DNA of 64,000 bases from Xanthoparmelia taractica (lineage: Eukaryota > Ascomycota > Lecanoromycetes > Lecanorales > Parmeliaceae): positions 58,355 to 122,354 of the forward strand of contig JANQBS010000111.1 in the NCBI GenBank assembly GCA_033085395.1, read 5' to 3'. The notes beneath the pieces were generated by a model. That model did no database searches and was not told the origin of the DNA. It saw nothing but the letters and a program-made list of their open reading frames with translations. Of this stretch, positions 9,785 to 21,240 are shown piece after piece; the first letter of the stretch is position 1, and each line of letters opens with the position of its first letter. Both the position numbers and the translations under genes were made by a program.

Positions 9785-12489
9785 ATGTTTCGAATACCAC
9801 GAGAAGCTGCGGCCTCAGTTGCCAGCGAGACACCCCTCCGCCCGTCTATAGGCCGCCCCCCAACACCGCCCTCGAGTAAGGCTCCTCAATCCTCTGCGAG
9901 TACAACATACTCCATGGCCGCCCCGACGCCTCTCCAAGGCAAGACCAAGGCTCCTGCGAGGAGGACTCCTACAATGGGCACGGGAAAAGGGAAGGGCAAG
10001 CCTAACGGCAACATCATGAGCTTCTTCAAGAAAGCGGAGTCTTCTGGTGCTACGGTAATAGGCTTCAAAGAGGAGGATGAGGGACTGTTTATAGAAGAGA
10101 GCCCGGTCAAGGGTTGTCCGAACTTGCCCTTGCAGACTCCAACGCCACCTCGGGAAGAGTCTTTGATGGAAACTTGCCCCAAAGACGCTGAGATGGACAG
10201 CGTCGACTCTCCGCTTTCCCGTTACAACGAAAATATAGTGTCTAGCAAGAGGCGACGTACCGATGATACACCCAGACAGTCGCCACCGGTAGATCTGGAA
10301 AAGCCCGCCCCCAGCAGAGGACCCTTTATCGATGATTCGGACTCGGATGATGAACAGGGCAAGCCACCAGGTCTGTGTGGCCTCGAAGCTACAAGTCACG
10401 AGAAACAGTGTGAAACGGCTGTAAGAGACACCACACCTGCCAATGAGAGGCAGCCGTCAGGGAAGGATTCAGTTGGCGCAGCGGTGCCTAGCTTGAAGCG
10501 GGAAATGACAAGTATTGGAGAAGTCAACGAATTTGAGGGCATTGATGACTTCATTGATGACGAATTTCCTGAAGAAGGCGAGGAATATCTGGAACGAAGA
10601 TGGATGGAGGAGCAGGCAGAGTTTGAGGAGGGGTTGGAAGAGGAGGGTCAGGTCATGGAAGATAACACAACGGACGTCGAACTCGCGCACCCGAGCGATG
10701 CAATCGGCATCATGCCGCAAGATGCGGAAAGTTTAAGCTGTCCAATTTGTGGTGGCAACACTGCGGGATTGAGTGATCAGGTATGAAAGCACCCAAACGT
10801 CCTAGCTGGTCTAACGATAGAAAGGAGTTATCCGTTCATGTCAATGACTGCATAGACGGTAAGGCAAAGCCTCTCGAAGACCCTAAACCTCCGAAGCTGG
10901 AAGCCAGTTCAGCTCCAGCAAGGTCGGAAAACGGAGTCCCTGCACACAAGCGCTTCCAACGTGCTGCAATAGCAAAGCCAGGACAGGAGAACCCTTTTGA
11001 CTTGACCGCAGAGCACTCAAAGTCCTCGTCTGCATTTTCCAAGCTTATGTCTGGGCATGCTGAAGATACTGCATGGGCAACTGCTGCTGCAACAGAATCG
11101 GCATCTCGTGGCAAACCGGCCTACCAGCGAACATGTCCTTTCTACAAGATTATGCCAGGATTTTTCATCTGCGTCGACGCCTTCAGATACGGTGCGGTTC
11201 AAGGTTGCAACGCCTACTTCCTAAGTCACTTCCACAGCGATCACTACATTGGTCTCACATCATCATGGTGTCACGGTCCAATTTACTGCAGCCACGTCAC
11301 TGCGAATCTGGTCAGGCGACAGTTAAGGGTAGATCCTAAGTGGGTTGTGGACCTTGATTTCGATGAGAAGATAGAGGTTCCTGGCACCCAAGGCGTTGAG
11401 GTCACGATGATACCAGCCAATCACTGTCCTGGAAGCTCGCTGTATCTTTTTGAAAAGGTAGTTGGGAAAGGAAAGAACCCAAAAGTCCAGAGAGTCTTGC
11501 ATTGTGGTGATTTTCGTGCTTGTCCTGCCCATGTGCAACATCCAAAACTACGACCAGACATTGTGGATACCATCACCGGCAGGAATCTGGCACAGCAAAA
11601 GCTCGATGTTTGCTACCTCGACACTACATATCTGACGCCCAAGTATGCCTTCCCAAGCCAAGAAGAAGTCATCAAAGCTTGTGCCGATATGTGCGTAAGC
11701 CTAAGCAAGAATTTCGTGGACGAGAGTGATGGCTGGGAGAAGACCAAGAAAGAGCGCGCCGGTGACGGCATGGTCAAGTTCGTTCGGAAACCGTCAATCA
11801 AAGAAGAAGCCGAAGAAGAAGACGTCAAGATCAAGATCGAAGGTGAACTATCAAAGAAGGCGAGGGGTCGTCTTCTGGTAATAGTAGGAACGTACAGCAT
11901 AGGCAAGGAGAGGATATGCTTGGGCGTTGCCAAAGCACTGAATAGCAAGATTTATGCTCCACCAAACAAGCAGAAGATTTGTGCTGCGCTCGAAGACCCG
12001 GAGCTTTCAGCCCGCATGACAAATGATCCTCTCGAAGCCCAAGTGCACATGCAGATGCTCATGGAAATCCGGGCAGAAACCCTAGCCGACTATCTCACCG
12101 GCTTCAAGCCGCATTTCTCCCGCATAGTTGGCTTTAGACCATCGGGATGGAACTACCGCCCACCAAACAGCCGCTTTACCGAGTCGCCGGCTGTTCAGAC
12201 TGTTCTAAATTCCGACAACTGGAAGTCGCGATACTCGATGGCAGAGTTGACACCGCAACGAGGCAGCACCCGTGAAGCGAACTGCTTTGGAGTGCCATAT
12301 AGTGAACATAGCAGCTTTAGGGAGTTGACGATGTTCTGCTGCGCACTGAGGATCGATAAAATAATTCCAACGGTCAATGTGGGGTCGGCGAAATCTAGAG
12401 AGAAGATGAAGGCGTGGTGTGAAAAGTGGACGATGGATAAGAAGAAGAATGGGTTGTTTAAAGTAGCTGATGGCCAGACGGCTTGGTGA
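9785..12489 (+). CDS. PSO2: DNA interstrand cross-link repair nuclease, SNM1/PSO2 family
   Basis: Two exons (9785-10780, 10825-12489) join in phase to 886 aa. The 44-bp intron interrupts the UBZ4-type ubiquitin-binding zinc finger (CPIC at about 319, HVNDC after the junction). The metallo-beta-lactamase domain shows HFHSDH (about 467-472), HCPGSS, a CGDFR strand and later SEHSSF. The beta-CASP/DRMBL domain follows (VGTYSIGKERI, GFRPSGWNY, VPYSEHSSF, PTVNVG). Between them is a charged insert rich in EEAEEED. The disordered N-terminus has a PCNA-box-like NGNIMSFF near 74-81, with Asn where Gln is usual. SNM1/PSO2 proteins are 5'-3' exonucleases that digest past cross-links in the nucleus. All metal ligands are present. 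The exact start (9785 or 9914) is uncertain. Confidence 0.93.
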
Positions 12490-12743
12490 GGTTGCTATAG
12501 ATAGCTCACAATTAAGCATACTTCTCTGCAGCCCCATCTCGTTTGGGAACCCAGGCGGCGACGACAAGACGAACCTGACATGAGCTTGGCTTTGGACCCT
12601 TCTAAGGCCGCTGTCTCGTAGTCACGTAATGGCCCTGACGGCTTAGGGGGTTGACTCAAACTTGCGCACAATACAATCTGTCATCTTCTAGCCTACACCT
12701 ACTCTTGAAGAGCGCAACTGTACGTTGCAAGACTGACCTAATC

Positions 12744-13975
12744 ATGACCTTTCGCGCACCTCCATCCTTCTGCGCCGACGCAGTCTATCAGAAGTTTCTC
12801 CTCCTCCAAGGATTCAGTCCTGCAAAGGACTTTTGTTCCAACCTCGCCGTACACTTAGAACGCAACGAGTTTGCTGCCAACCTCAATTCTGTGGACTCAT
12901 CCTCACACGCTGCCCATTGGCGCGAGTCGCAATGCCCTGCAGGAAGCAGTCTCTGCTCTTTGCTGTCTGAGTTGCAGGCAGCGGATAGCACGTTTGCTCG
13001 CAATGTGTGGTATATAAATTTCACTGGCGACAAGAATCTGGATGTGGCGCTTACGCAGGTCCTAGTCGCTGCATAGGTGTTTACGTCGTGGTTCCTGGGA
13101 CTTTAATATCTGGACAGGTCGCGACCGAGATCACCACTAGACCTATGGCTGGGCACACAAATGAGCCAATGACGAGATCCTCTACTATAACGGAAACCCT
13201 CCTCGGGACCACCTTGAGCAGCGAAAGTGCAAGGACCACATCTACCGAGTCCGAGATCATAACAATATCAGAGTGGGGTACTACTTCTCAGAGTTCTGCT
13301 TCAATGCCACCCGACCCTGCTACCGTCTTGGATTTCTCGAGTACTTCTCTCACGACGGTTTATAGCACTTCAACTAGCATTTTCTCTGAATTGAGCAGAA
13401 CGTCCAGCACCTCGACAAGATTAAGCTCTCCTGCCACCGCGGAGCCTATCTCGAGCTCATCACCTCCAAGCATCTTCCCAAGCAGTACTTCCGGCAGGTC
13501 CTCTACCTCATCTGCCACGAGCGCCTTCACATTAGTAGTCACTAGCATATCCGCGCGCTACTCGTCCACGTACTCTTCCAGCTCTTTCAGCTCTTCCAGC
13601 ACTTCATCCCTCGGGTTCTCCACATGTGTCTACCCCACCGCCACCACAGCATGTCCAACAGTCACCGCCGCCGGCCTCGCCTACAAAGAATACTACGCCG
13701 GCCAATACTACACCGAAAACACGGTAAATCCCGGCACAGGCGGCGAGCCTGCCATTTACACGCGCTTCAGGAGAACCTATGATATGTGTGCGGCCGCCCA
13801 ATACTGCGCCAACGCAGCAGGAGCTGCTTACGGACCTTATCATTCTTTCGATCTGCATTATACTTGCTCTAAATCAAGCTGGATGTGCGTGCAGTACTTT
13901 AATGGCAATAGTGAGGCCTCCTACTTTAATGTGCTAAATTTGGATGTTGTTATTGCATTTGGATATAGTTACTAG
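12744..13975 (+). CDS. Ser/Thr-rich putative cell-surface protein, gene model incomplete
   Basis: Two ORFs in different frames probably belong to one gene. The first (from ATG 12744) has a Cys-containing N-terminal part (SFCADAV, KDFCSN) like those that precede Ser/Thr-rich stalks in fungal surface proteins. The second (about 13118-13975) is a long Ser/Thr stalk followed by a 110-residue Cys-containing domain ending in FGYSY at the stop. An intron at 13059-13117 would join them in phase (ends CAG, acceptor GGACAG), but its donor GTCCTA is poor. No convincing signal peptide is visible at 12744, so an upstream exon may be missing. Ser/Thr stalks are usually O-mannosylated. I do not recognise the C-terminal domain, and no function can be given. 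Confidence 0.5.
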
Positions 13976-14673
13976 GGTGCATGCAGAGAATGAGAGTATA
14001 CTTAAATCAGCGGCCAACAGAACGACTTGGACGCCTTTTCAACCCCCTTACAAGCTGGCTTGGCCTCCGCGCGACTTCTTGGCAAACAGACCTCAGGAGA
14101 AAGGCTGGATGCCGAGCGAATCTTCATAACACTACAGGCAAGGAAGGCTGTGATTAATAGTATACGGTGGGATATCGGGAAGATCTACAGGCCGAAGTCC
14201 CATGTTGACAAAGTGGAGAGCGAGTGTTTGGACTGTAATTAATTCATGAAGAAAACATTCAATTTCCCAATATCCTCCCGCCGTTCCTATGTAGACCAGT
14301 CGAGCTGCACCAAGGTCAAGGATTAGATGGATGCTTGATTGGGTCAAGCGCAGTTACGGGTAAGGAATGTTGAACGCGTTTCATGTAGGCAGTAAGGGAC
14401 GCTGCATTCTTTAGGCTGGGAAAAACATTCAATAATAAAGCAACAACACCCCTCCCTCCCTTATGAACTTTCTTCAACTTTTCGCTCTTTGATGATTCTG
14501 CGTTGAAGATCGCTCCAGTCCACTCTTTTGAAAAACAGAAAAAGGAATACTGAGGTCAATAAACCTACCCTTCTTACTGAACCAACCAAATAACAAACAC
14601 ACCAAAAACGAACGCCCCAGAAAACACATCAAAAACAGACAAACACCAGACGCCCAAACAAAATACAGGAAAT
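13976..14673. other. Intergenic, no gene seen
   Basis: About 700 bp without a supported gene. The last 100 bp before 14674 is A/C-rich and likely the leader of the PIR-motif gene. Confidence 0.4.
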
Positions 14674-15402
14674 ATGCCCACCCCAACAACAAAAACAAAA
14701 ACAAACCCCTCCCTCCTACTTCTCCTCACCTTCATCCTCCTCCTCCTCTCCCCGTCCCTCGGCAACACAGTCACCCAGATAAGCGACGGCCAGATCCAAG
14801 AGCCCGCCGAAGCCCCAGCCATCGCGCCAAAAATCGCAATTGGCCCACCGACCTCTGTCTTCACCTCCATCTCTACATTCACGCCTTCCACCCCATCACC
14901 ACCATCACCACCACCACCGCCGCCGCCGGCGCTCAAAGAAGCAGGCGCAGTCGCGGCCGCTGCGCCCGGTGTCGCCAATACCTCTCTCCCAACCACCGCA
15001 GCTGCCGGCGCTGCGACCACGGCACCGATTTTAGTTGCGCCCGCGCCCGCGCCCGCGCCTGCAACGGTACAGGCATCAAACCACACCCTCCTCCCTTCGC
15101 CGCCGTCGCAAAAGGGTAGCTACGAAGCACCCCCACCTTCTTACGCGAGCGCGAGCGCAAGCGCAAAAGTGTTGCCAGCTGTGGAAAACGGGACCGCGCC
15201 TACGGTGCCTGTTGTGCCAGGTTTATCGCCGACGGGTGGGAGTGGGGGTCCGAGTCTGAAGGAGGCAGGGGCGAGGACGACGCAGGCGGCTGTTGCGACT
15301 GGGGGAGGGGCGGGGAGGGTGGGTGGGGGTTTGGGGAGTGGGAGTGGGATTTGGATGGTGTTGCGGGGGATTGTGGGGGTGGTGGTGGTGGTTATGGGGT
15401 AG
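14674..15402 (+). CDS. PIR-motif, GPI-anchor-like cell-wall protein
   Basis: Single exon, 242 aa. It has a signal peptide with a long leucine core (LLLLLTFILLLLSPSLG), then immediately one PIR-type motif, VTQISDGQIQ. In PIR wall proteins this motif is where a glutamine is ester-linked to beta-1,3-glucan. The body is low-complexity Pro/Ala/Ser with a run of prolines and two LKEAG segments. The C-terminus is Gly-rich and ends in a hydrophobic stretch (GIWMVLRGIVGVVVVVMG), as in GPI-attachment signals. This points to a secreted protein held in the wall or at the plasma membrane. Base composition switches from C-rich to G-rich along the gene, reflecting the amino-acid bias. No catalytic domain is present. 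Confidence 0.7.
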   Translation: MPTPTTKTKTNPSLLLLLTFILLLLSPSLGNTVTQISDGQIQEPAEAPAIAPKIAIGPPTSVFTSISTFTPSTPSPPSPPPPPPPALKEAGAVAAAAPGVANTSLPTTAAAGAATTAPILVAPAPAPAPATVQASNHTLLPSPPSQKGSYEAPPPSYASASASAKVLPAVENGTAPTVPVVPGLSPTGGSGGPSLKEAGARTTQAAVATGGGAGRVGGGLGSGSGIWMVLRGIVGVVVVVMG

Positions 15403-15723
15403 GGTGGGGTATGGTAGGGATGGGTTCGGGGATGGGTTTTGGGGGTTGGGGGGTGGTTGTTGCGGGGACTGGTTGGTGAAGGGAGGGTTTTGGTGGAATG
15501 GGGTGGGTTGTGTGGAGTGCTGAGAATGGGGAGGGGGGAATTATTGAGGCTTCGATGCGCGTGGGTTTGGGGTTTGGTTTTGTCTTAGATGCTGTACTAG
15601 TAGTAAGCTATTGGATTGATGTTGGAAATTGAGAGCACAGTATTATTTTAAGCGGGCGCAAGTCAAATATCGGCGATTTGATCGAAAGAGCGAGACAAGC
15701 TGAAAAGGAAGAAAGTTCGATAC

Positions 15724-16926
15724 TCACCGCCATCCGCCTCGTACACGAACTTCAAACCCCTTGCGATTCACGCCATGACGAGTAGCAGCCTTACCGCTCC
15801 TGTCCAGCATCGTATGCTGTCGATCATTCTGCCTGCCAGACTTACGGTCAGCCAAACGTGCGGATCGACGGGTCGGTGGCCTCGCGATTGGAACACGCGG
15901 TACGATATATCCACAACATAGCACACACTGCTTGGTGGTTTGCCGCCGCCGACCTGTGTCTCGGTCTAGGGTTGAAGCTATGACGTTGTGATTTCCTGGC
16001 CACGGGGTAGGGACATTTTGAATACTAGGCGGTGCTGACTCTGACAACTGTCGTCCGCAAGGACACCAGGATAGCCATCGCGGGAGATTCGCTGGTCCTT
16101 GATCGACTGGCATGACTCGCATCTGGTTACCAACCTGCCTGAGCTTTCGTCTTCTGCTTGTGAAATATGTGATGTCACCGCCAACGTTAATGCTAATCTG
16201 TACGTCACAGCGCTGGCATAGCCATCGCTGTTTGTAGTACTCGCGGTAGCAGACGCAGCCGTCGTGACCTTCAGGATAGTACAGGAGCTTTTGTTCTCGG
16301 TCGCAGAGACCGCAAAGCGTGACATGCCCTCTCGCTAGTAAGACTCTCCAGTGATCGTGTCTACTCATCGGATTGAGTGCAATCATGCCGAGATTATTAC
16401 CCACCCTAACATGCCAATTGCGTCTGCATACCTCGCAGACCAGATGCTCCTTCGGAGCCTCCGTGATGCACTGGTGTGGATGAATATACATCAAGTCATA
16501 ATACTCGGAAAACTGGCAAGCCCTGATTCGCACCGTACCTTGCGGAGGATTGGGGCATGAACCCCCTGGGGGGAGACTTGGCGGTATTGGAAGTCCGACT
16601 TCGTTACATTTATCGATGAGATCGGGCGGGTAGCGCAAATGACCGGTGGCCGATGGCATCATCAGACAGTGGTCGATGCTTCGGCATGTTTGCCTCAAGT
16701 TGTCGAAATCAGCGGTAGTCAGGCCTTGCAGAATGGATGTACGTGCACCGTCATAAGCGAGTTCCGCATCAAATATTACATCGAGAAACGATCGGTGATC
16801 ACCGCGATAGTCGTTCGTTGCTGCGTGGAGTGCTGGGTGTTGAGTTCGAAGTGAAGGCGTTGGTGATGGAGAACTCGAAGGGGGAGGATCTGGAGAAGGT
16901 CCTGCGATTAGAGACATTGAAGACAT
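15724..16926 (-). CDS. Hypothetical CxxC-rich (putative zinc-binding) protein
   Basis: Single-exon 400-aa protein. The N-terminal 45 residues are Pro/Ser-rich and disordered. Residues about 45-110 form a short helical region (ILQGLTTADFDNLRQTCRSI) that loosely recalls an F-box start. The central part has several spaced cysteine pairs: CEVC, CGLC, CVCY, CQRC, CPCG and CVLCC, suggesting three or four zinc sites. The C-terminus is Arg/Lys-rich and may be nuclear-targeting. The single long ORF with ordered cysteine spacing supports a real gene. I do not recognise the family by name. It is convergent with the PIR-motif gene to the left. Confidence 0.65.
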   Translation of the reverse strand: MSSMSLIAGPSPDPPPSSSPSPTPSLRTQHPALHAATNDYRGDHRSFLDVIFDAELAYDGARTSILQGLTTADFDNLRQTCRSIDHCLMMPSATGHLRYPPDLIDKCNEVGLPIPPSLPPGGSCPNPPQGTVRIRACQFSEYYDLMYIHPHQCITEAPKEHLVCEVCRRNWHVRVGNNLGMIALNPMSRHDHWRVLLARGHVTLCGLCDREQKLLYYPEGHDGCVCYREYYKQRWLCQRCDVQISINVGGDITYFTSRRRKLRQVGNQMRVMPVDQGPANLPRWLSWCPCGRQLSESAPPSIQNVPTPWPGNHNVIASTLDRDTGRRRQTTKQCVLCCGYIVPRVPIARPPTRRSARLADRKSGRQNDRQHTMLDRSGKAATRHGVNRKGFEVRVRGGWR

Positions 16927-17237
16927 GGTAAGTTCGCTACAAAAATTTTATGTTGGAAAGACGCGTGACGTTGACAGAGGGAACGGTTGAAGGTTATGAT
17001 TCCCCTTCAGCCAAGATAGCCATTGTTCAGCACCCGTCCGCAATGACAATGCCAGTACGGACCTTTTGTCTCTGCCCATTGTCTACTTGGAGGACCACCC
17101 AGAATACAATAAAAGAGCAGAAATTCTAGAGGAAGAAGAAAGCAGCAAGCATAACAAGAGATCCTTTCAACAAAGGCCGATCATGTACATGCAGTCTGCT
17201 GTGTTTTGACTAATGCTCGTCTTCCGGAAACTCTCTA

Positions 17238-17766
17238 CTAAGCTTCCTTCATGAACCATTTCGCGGCCTTTTCGTCGCCATCGTGCAACCGTCGTTGACT
17301 CAGCATCTGCACGCAGTCGGCAAAATACGCCTCCCCCTGTGTAGGGCTCGAGTAAGCGAACTTCTCGTTCGGCAACTCGACATTGACATGGTATCCCTTT
17401 CCCCCTTTGCCGGCGGAGGGTAGGCCGAGGGCGAAGTCGTAGTCATGTCGGATGGTGAAGTTGCGAGTGGTGCCGTTGGGATGCGTGACCACACCGCGTA
17501 TGCCGGAGACGGCGTTCTGATTTTCAGAGAAGGGTTAGTGGTACAGTGGCTGAATAAACAAGAAGGGCAGGAAGAGGGGCTTAAGAAGGGGAAAAGAAGG
17601 AAGAGGTGTGTACGTCTGTCGAGATGCTGTCGATAATGCGGGTGGGACGGTTGGCCGTTCCCGGCGTTGTCCACGAGGTGAAACTCCAGCTGTCGCGACT
17701 ATTATTTGTGACTCTTGCAATGGCGTCGTGGAGGGGCCGTTGACTGTTGATAATCTGCTCGGGCAT
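17238..17766 (-). CDS. Small hypothetical protein, two exons
   Basis: Exons 17614-17766 and 17238-17516 (complement) join in phase through a 97-bp intron with donor GTACAC and acceptor ATCAG, giving 143 aa. The protein reads as a compact soluble domain with no signal peptide or membrane segment. Recognisable local features are SWSFTSWTTPGTANRP, a GxRGVVTHPNGTTRNF strand pair and a final helix ending DEKAAKWFMKEA. I do not recognise a family and no function is proposed. Both exons keep the same protein-like composition, which supports the model. Its promoter would lie in the gene-poor region to the right. Confidence 0.6.
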
Positions 17767-19785
17767 GTTGGTGCTTGTGCTGGTGGTAATGGGGCGTGGT
17801 GTGAGGGGTTAGTAATTGTGTAAGAGAAAAAGAAAGGGATATATACTAGTTCTTAAAGAAGAGATATAACCTTATTCACCGAGCTACGCCCAGACTACGT
17901 ATTTATGCTGAGCCAGCGCATCACAGCGTACATACCGTTTAAAACGTTGATAGAGTGAATTGCTTGGAAAGAAGAGCAACTGGCTGGCAGGGGTCCTCAG
18001 GTTCATTGGCTGATAGTAGTGGTGAGAATTTAGTACTTCTGCAGGCGGACGGTTAAATATTTAGCAGGTGGGGTAATCGCGCCACGCACTTAGCTCGTCC
18101 GCGATTATTGCTCCCAAACACCGTCTAAATCGGGCCACCAACATTAAGGCACACGGTATTCGCCACGCAACTGTTAGATGTGACCCAGTAGCGATCACTG
18201 CCACTACACCCTTCCCCTAGTCAACGTTATTTGAGCAGATATGCTTCTTATCCAGATAAAGTGTACGCCGGCTTCGGTGAAGCCTATAGCTGGCTGAACC
18301 TTAGAATATTCTTTGAATTATCTATAATCGACTAGAAAAGAGGCATATTAATAAAGTAAATACATTAAAGTCCTCGTAAATTATTTACCTTTAAGAATAT
18401 AGTCCGCTTGACCTACTATTATGAAATTGCATGTCGATACCTAGACTTTAGAAGAAAACCTTTCTGACTGGCAATCAGGATCATACCTAGAACAAGGCTA
18501 TGGAGCCAAAAGTTAGAAACTCGCCACGGTCTGCGCCTTGTCATCTCAGGTCTTGTTCTAACATAAGGACGCACCTCTCATCAAAGGAACAAAGAAACGG
18601 ACTACTTCGATCAACATCCTTTTTGCATTTGAGAACCAACCGAAATTCGGATTGTAAAACTTCCTTGCAGTTTGCTCTGGTTACAAGCCTCTCAATCCCC
18701 TAGGCCAACGTCACTTTGATGATTGACTCCGCCAGAGAGCCGTCTTTCTAGGATTATTTTGCAAACCACACGAGTCAACGGTCCTACACAAGATCTGCCT
18801 ATGCTTGTTAGAAACTTTCATTTCGCAAGGGACCAGGAAGAGAATCTTGAGGTAATGTATCGTAAGGCGCAGTTCGAGAAGCCGTCAGCTCTATGCTGTG
18901 TGTCTACTTTGCGCAAGATGTCTTTGGAGATACTGCAAGGCTGAAGACGTAATTAATGTGCTATGGATGGATTCTGGACAGGATTCATAATAAGCAGAAA
19001 AGCGCGACCGCTATAATTCGAAGTGATCTTGATTAGTCACGAGATACGTGAAGAGGTGAGGGTTCACTATGCTCACTTTTCATACCAAGTGACTCGACCG
19101 AAATCTTCCGCGCTTAGTTATGTCCAATCACAAAACAGTAGCTCCTTGCTTCTTGACTTTCTTATGATGGAAGACGATCAATGCGAGAATAATAAACTCT
19201 ACGCTGCGGCGCAGCGCAGTAATATTGTAACAACCCACTGTTCCTGTCCTTGCAAGGCGTATCCGACCGTACAGCCGACAAAGTCTCGTGATTTGAAAGC
19301 AACGACATCTCTCGAGATAATATGAGATGGTCAACCATATGAATTGGTGTTATCGAATATGAGAGAGGATGGGGAAAGGGTAGTGACTCGGTGAGGATTT
19401 GGGGCGCGACTGGCGCGGCGCGGGGCTTGGCGCTCGGCGAAGCCGGCTGTGTTTCGACGCTAGTACACTACTTTTAGCTTTGCATGAGCTGAGGCTCCGC
19501 CCACTATCTTCAGCATTTTCAAACGCTTCCTCTTATATATCTCCACATCTCTACTCACGCTCATTGTATATATCTATAGCGCTTTTGACCTACCTGTACA
19601 AGTTTCATTTGTCTTCTACATCCCTTACCATTTACCCATTTTGATCTAATTCGCCATTAATCCATCTTTCTGTCAGCCCGATATACGGGGAATCAAGTTA
19701 TCAAATCTCAAGGCTGTAGCGTGACGAATATATCCGAACAGGATTATCTCTGAGTATCACACTACGCCTTCACCATTTCTCAAAC
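17767..19785. other. Gene-poor stretch
   Basis: About 2 kb with no supported gene. Part of it (18220-18440) is AT-rich with many TA steps, as in RIP-affected relics, but no element can be delimited. The right end should contain the promoter of the membrane-protein gene at 19786. Confidence 0.4.
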
Positions 19786-21240
19786 ATGTCATCAGCTCAG
19801 ATGGCTTTGGAGTACCTGCTCGTCTACTGTACATCACATGGACTCACAGCTCTTGGCGAGCCACCATTGCCAAAGACATATCAACCGGTCGGAGAATCTC
19901 TCCTCCAGACTTCCCGTGCGAATAAGCCCTCATGTCCGAGTTCAAAAGACGCTATGCCTGTTTGGATCATATTTGTCTTCCTCGCCCTAGCTACACTAAA
20001 GTACTGTCTCTCCTTCATGGTAAGTACTGGGATTCGTGTATGTGTATTTGCTCAAAATAACATCTGAGCCCAGCTGTTGTATGTATATCAAGTCATCTCG
20101 ACAGTAGTTGCTATTGCGGACAGACCAATCAGTACAACTGCAGCAGCCAATGCGCACAAACATCCTGAGTCCCATCGTGCTCGTATCGATAGCCTTATTC
20201 AGATGATACGAGTCATCAAGGCATTCAAAACAGCTAAAGCCGAGCGGCTCCGAAGCGTCTCCGTGAGCGAAGTCCGTCAGGATCTGAAGCGGAGAGACAC
20301 TATGAAAGATGGCGAACTGACTGCCAAGCCCAGTAAGAGCGCGGTGACGAAGGCCTGGGATCGCATCACCAGCTATCCTTGCTTTCGCGGATTCATCGGT
20401 TACCTGTACATGGCAGTACCCCAATGGTACTTTGGAATGGTATGTGATTTCTTCTTATCAGGACAGCCGAGCGAATTGAGCCTCGGCTATGGGACGACAT
20501 CTATCGTCCTCGGAGCAATGTGGGGATCTGGACTTGCGACTTGGACACACTATACAATCACGCCACCAAGGAAGAGTATCAGAGTCCAAGACCATTTTCC
20601 AAAGGGCCCAGATGTTCTCACCGAGCTATGGCCCCTCACAGTTTCTTGGCTGGTAGCCGAGCACCTGACCTTGAGCCTCCCACTAGCCCTTAGCCGCACC
20701 TTCAAGCTAAAGCACTACGCCTTTGATGTTGATTCGTGGAACACACTTGATGAATTCGGCCAAAACAAGAAAGTCATGCAGTTCGCATTGGTCTTCTTCC
20801 TCTATCTGCTTCTCGTGGCAGCTGTCGCAATCCCAGCAACCATGACAATGAGAAGGGTACACGCCTCCATGCTTTCCGACGATGACTTGGCCATTGTACC
20901 TTTCCACCGCGGCGATAGGTCTCGACTACACCCCTACGATCAACGTTCTGAAATCCGCCAACCAGGTCTGACCGTTGCGGAAGCATTCAATACAATCACC
21001 TGGGACGCATACCTTCGAGTACTGTTTGTATATGTTCAGTATTTTGCGTTCAATCAACTAGTCCAGATGACATACTGGAGCGCCAACTGGAAGCTGCATC
21101 AAGTTCTTGATGTTGACAAGTACGCATCGACGAATCTACCATGCTCACCTGTCAACAAGCTTCTACCTTTCGTCCAACGAAATGCATCAGCCGAGGCATA
21201 TAGGGGATTTTTCCATCCAAATCCCCATAGCGAGTTGTGA
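19786..21240 (+). CDS. Multi-pass membrane protein of unknown function
   Basis: Two exons (19786-20019, 20074-21240) join in phase to 466 aa. Hydrophobic segments are seen in exon 1 (VWIIFVFLALATLKYCL), spanning the junction (LLYVYQVISTVVAIA), and in exon 2 (GFIGYLYMAVPQWYFGMV, SIVLGAMWGSGLATW, LTVSWLVAEHLTL, FALVFFLYLLLVAAVAIPA and around YLRVLFVYVQYFAF), giving about seven spans. A basic loop lies between the second and third spans. The conserved-looking THYTITPP and the late ITWDAYLRVLF motifs suggest a fungal-specific integral membrane family that I cannot name with confidence. No catalytic motif is evident. Confidence 0.75.
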
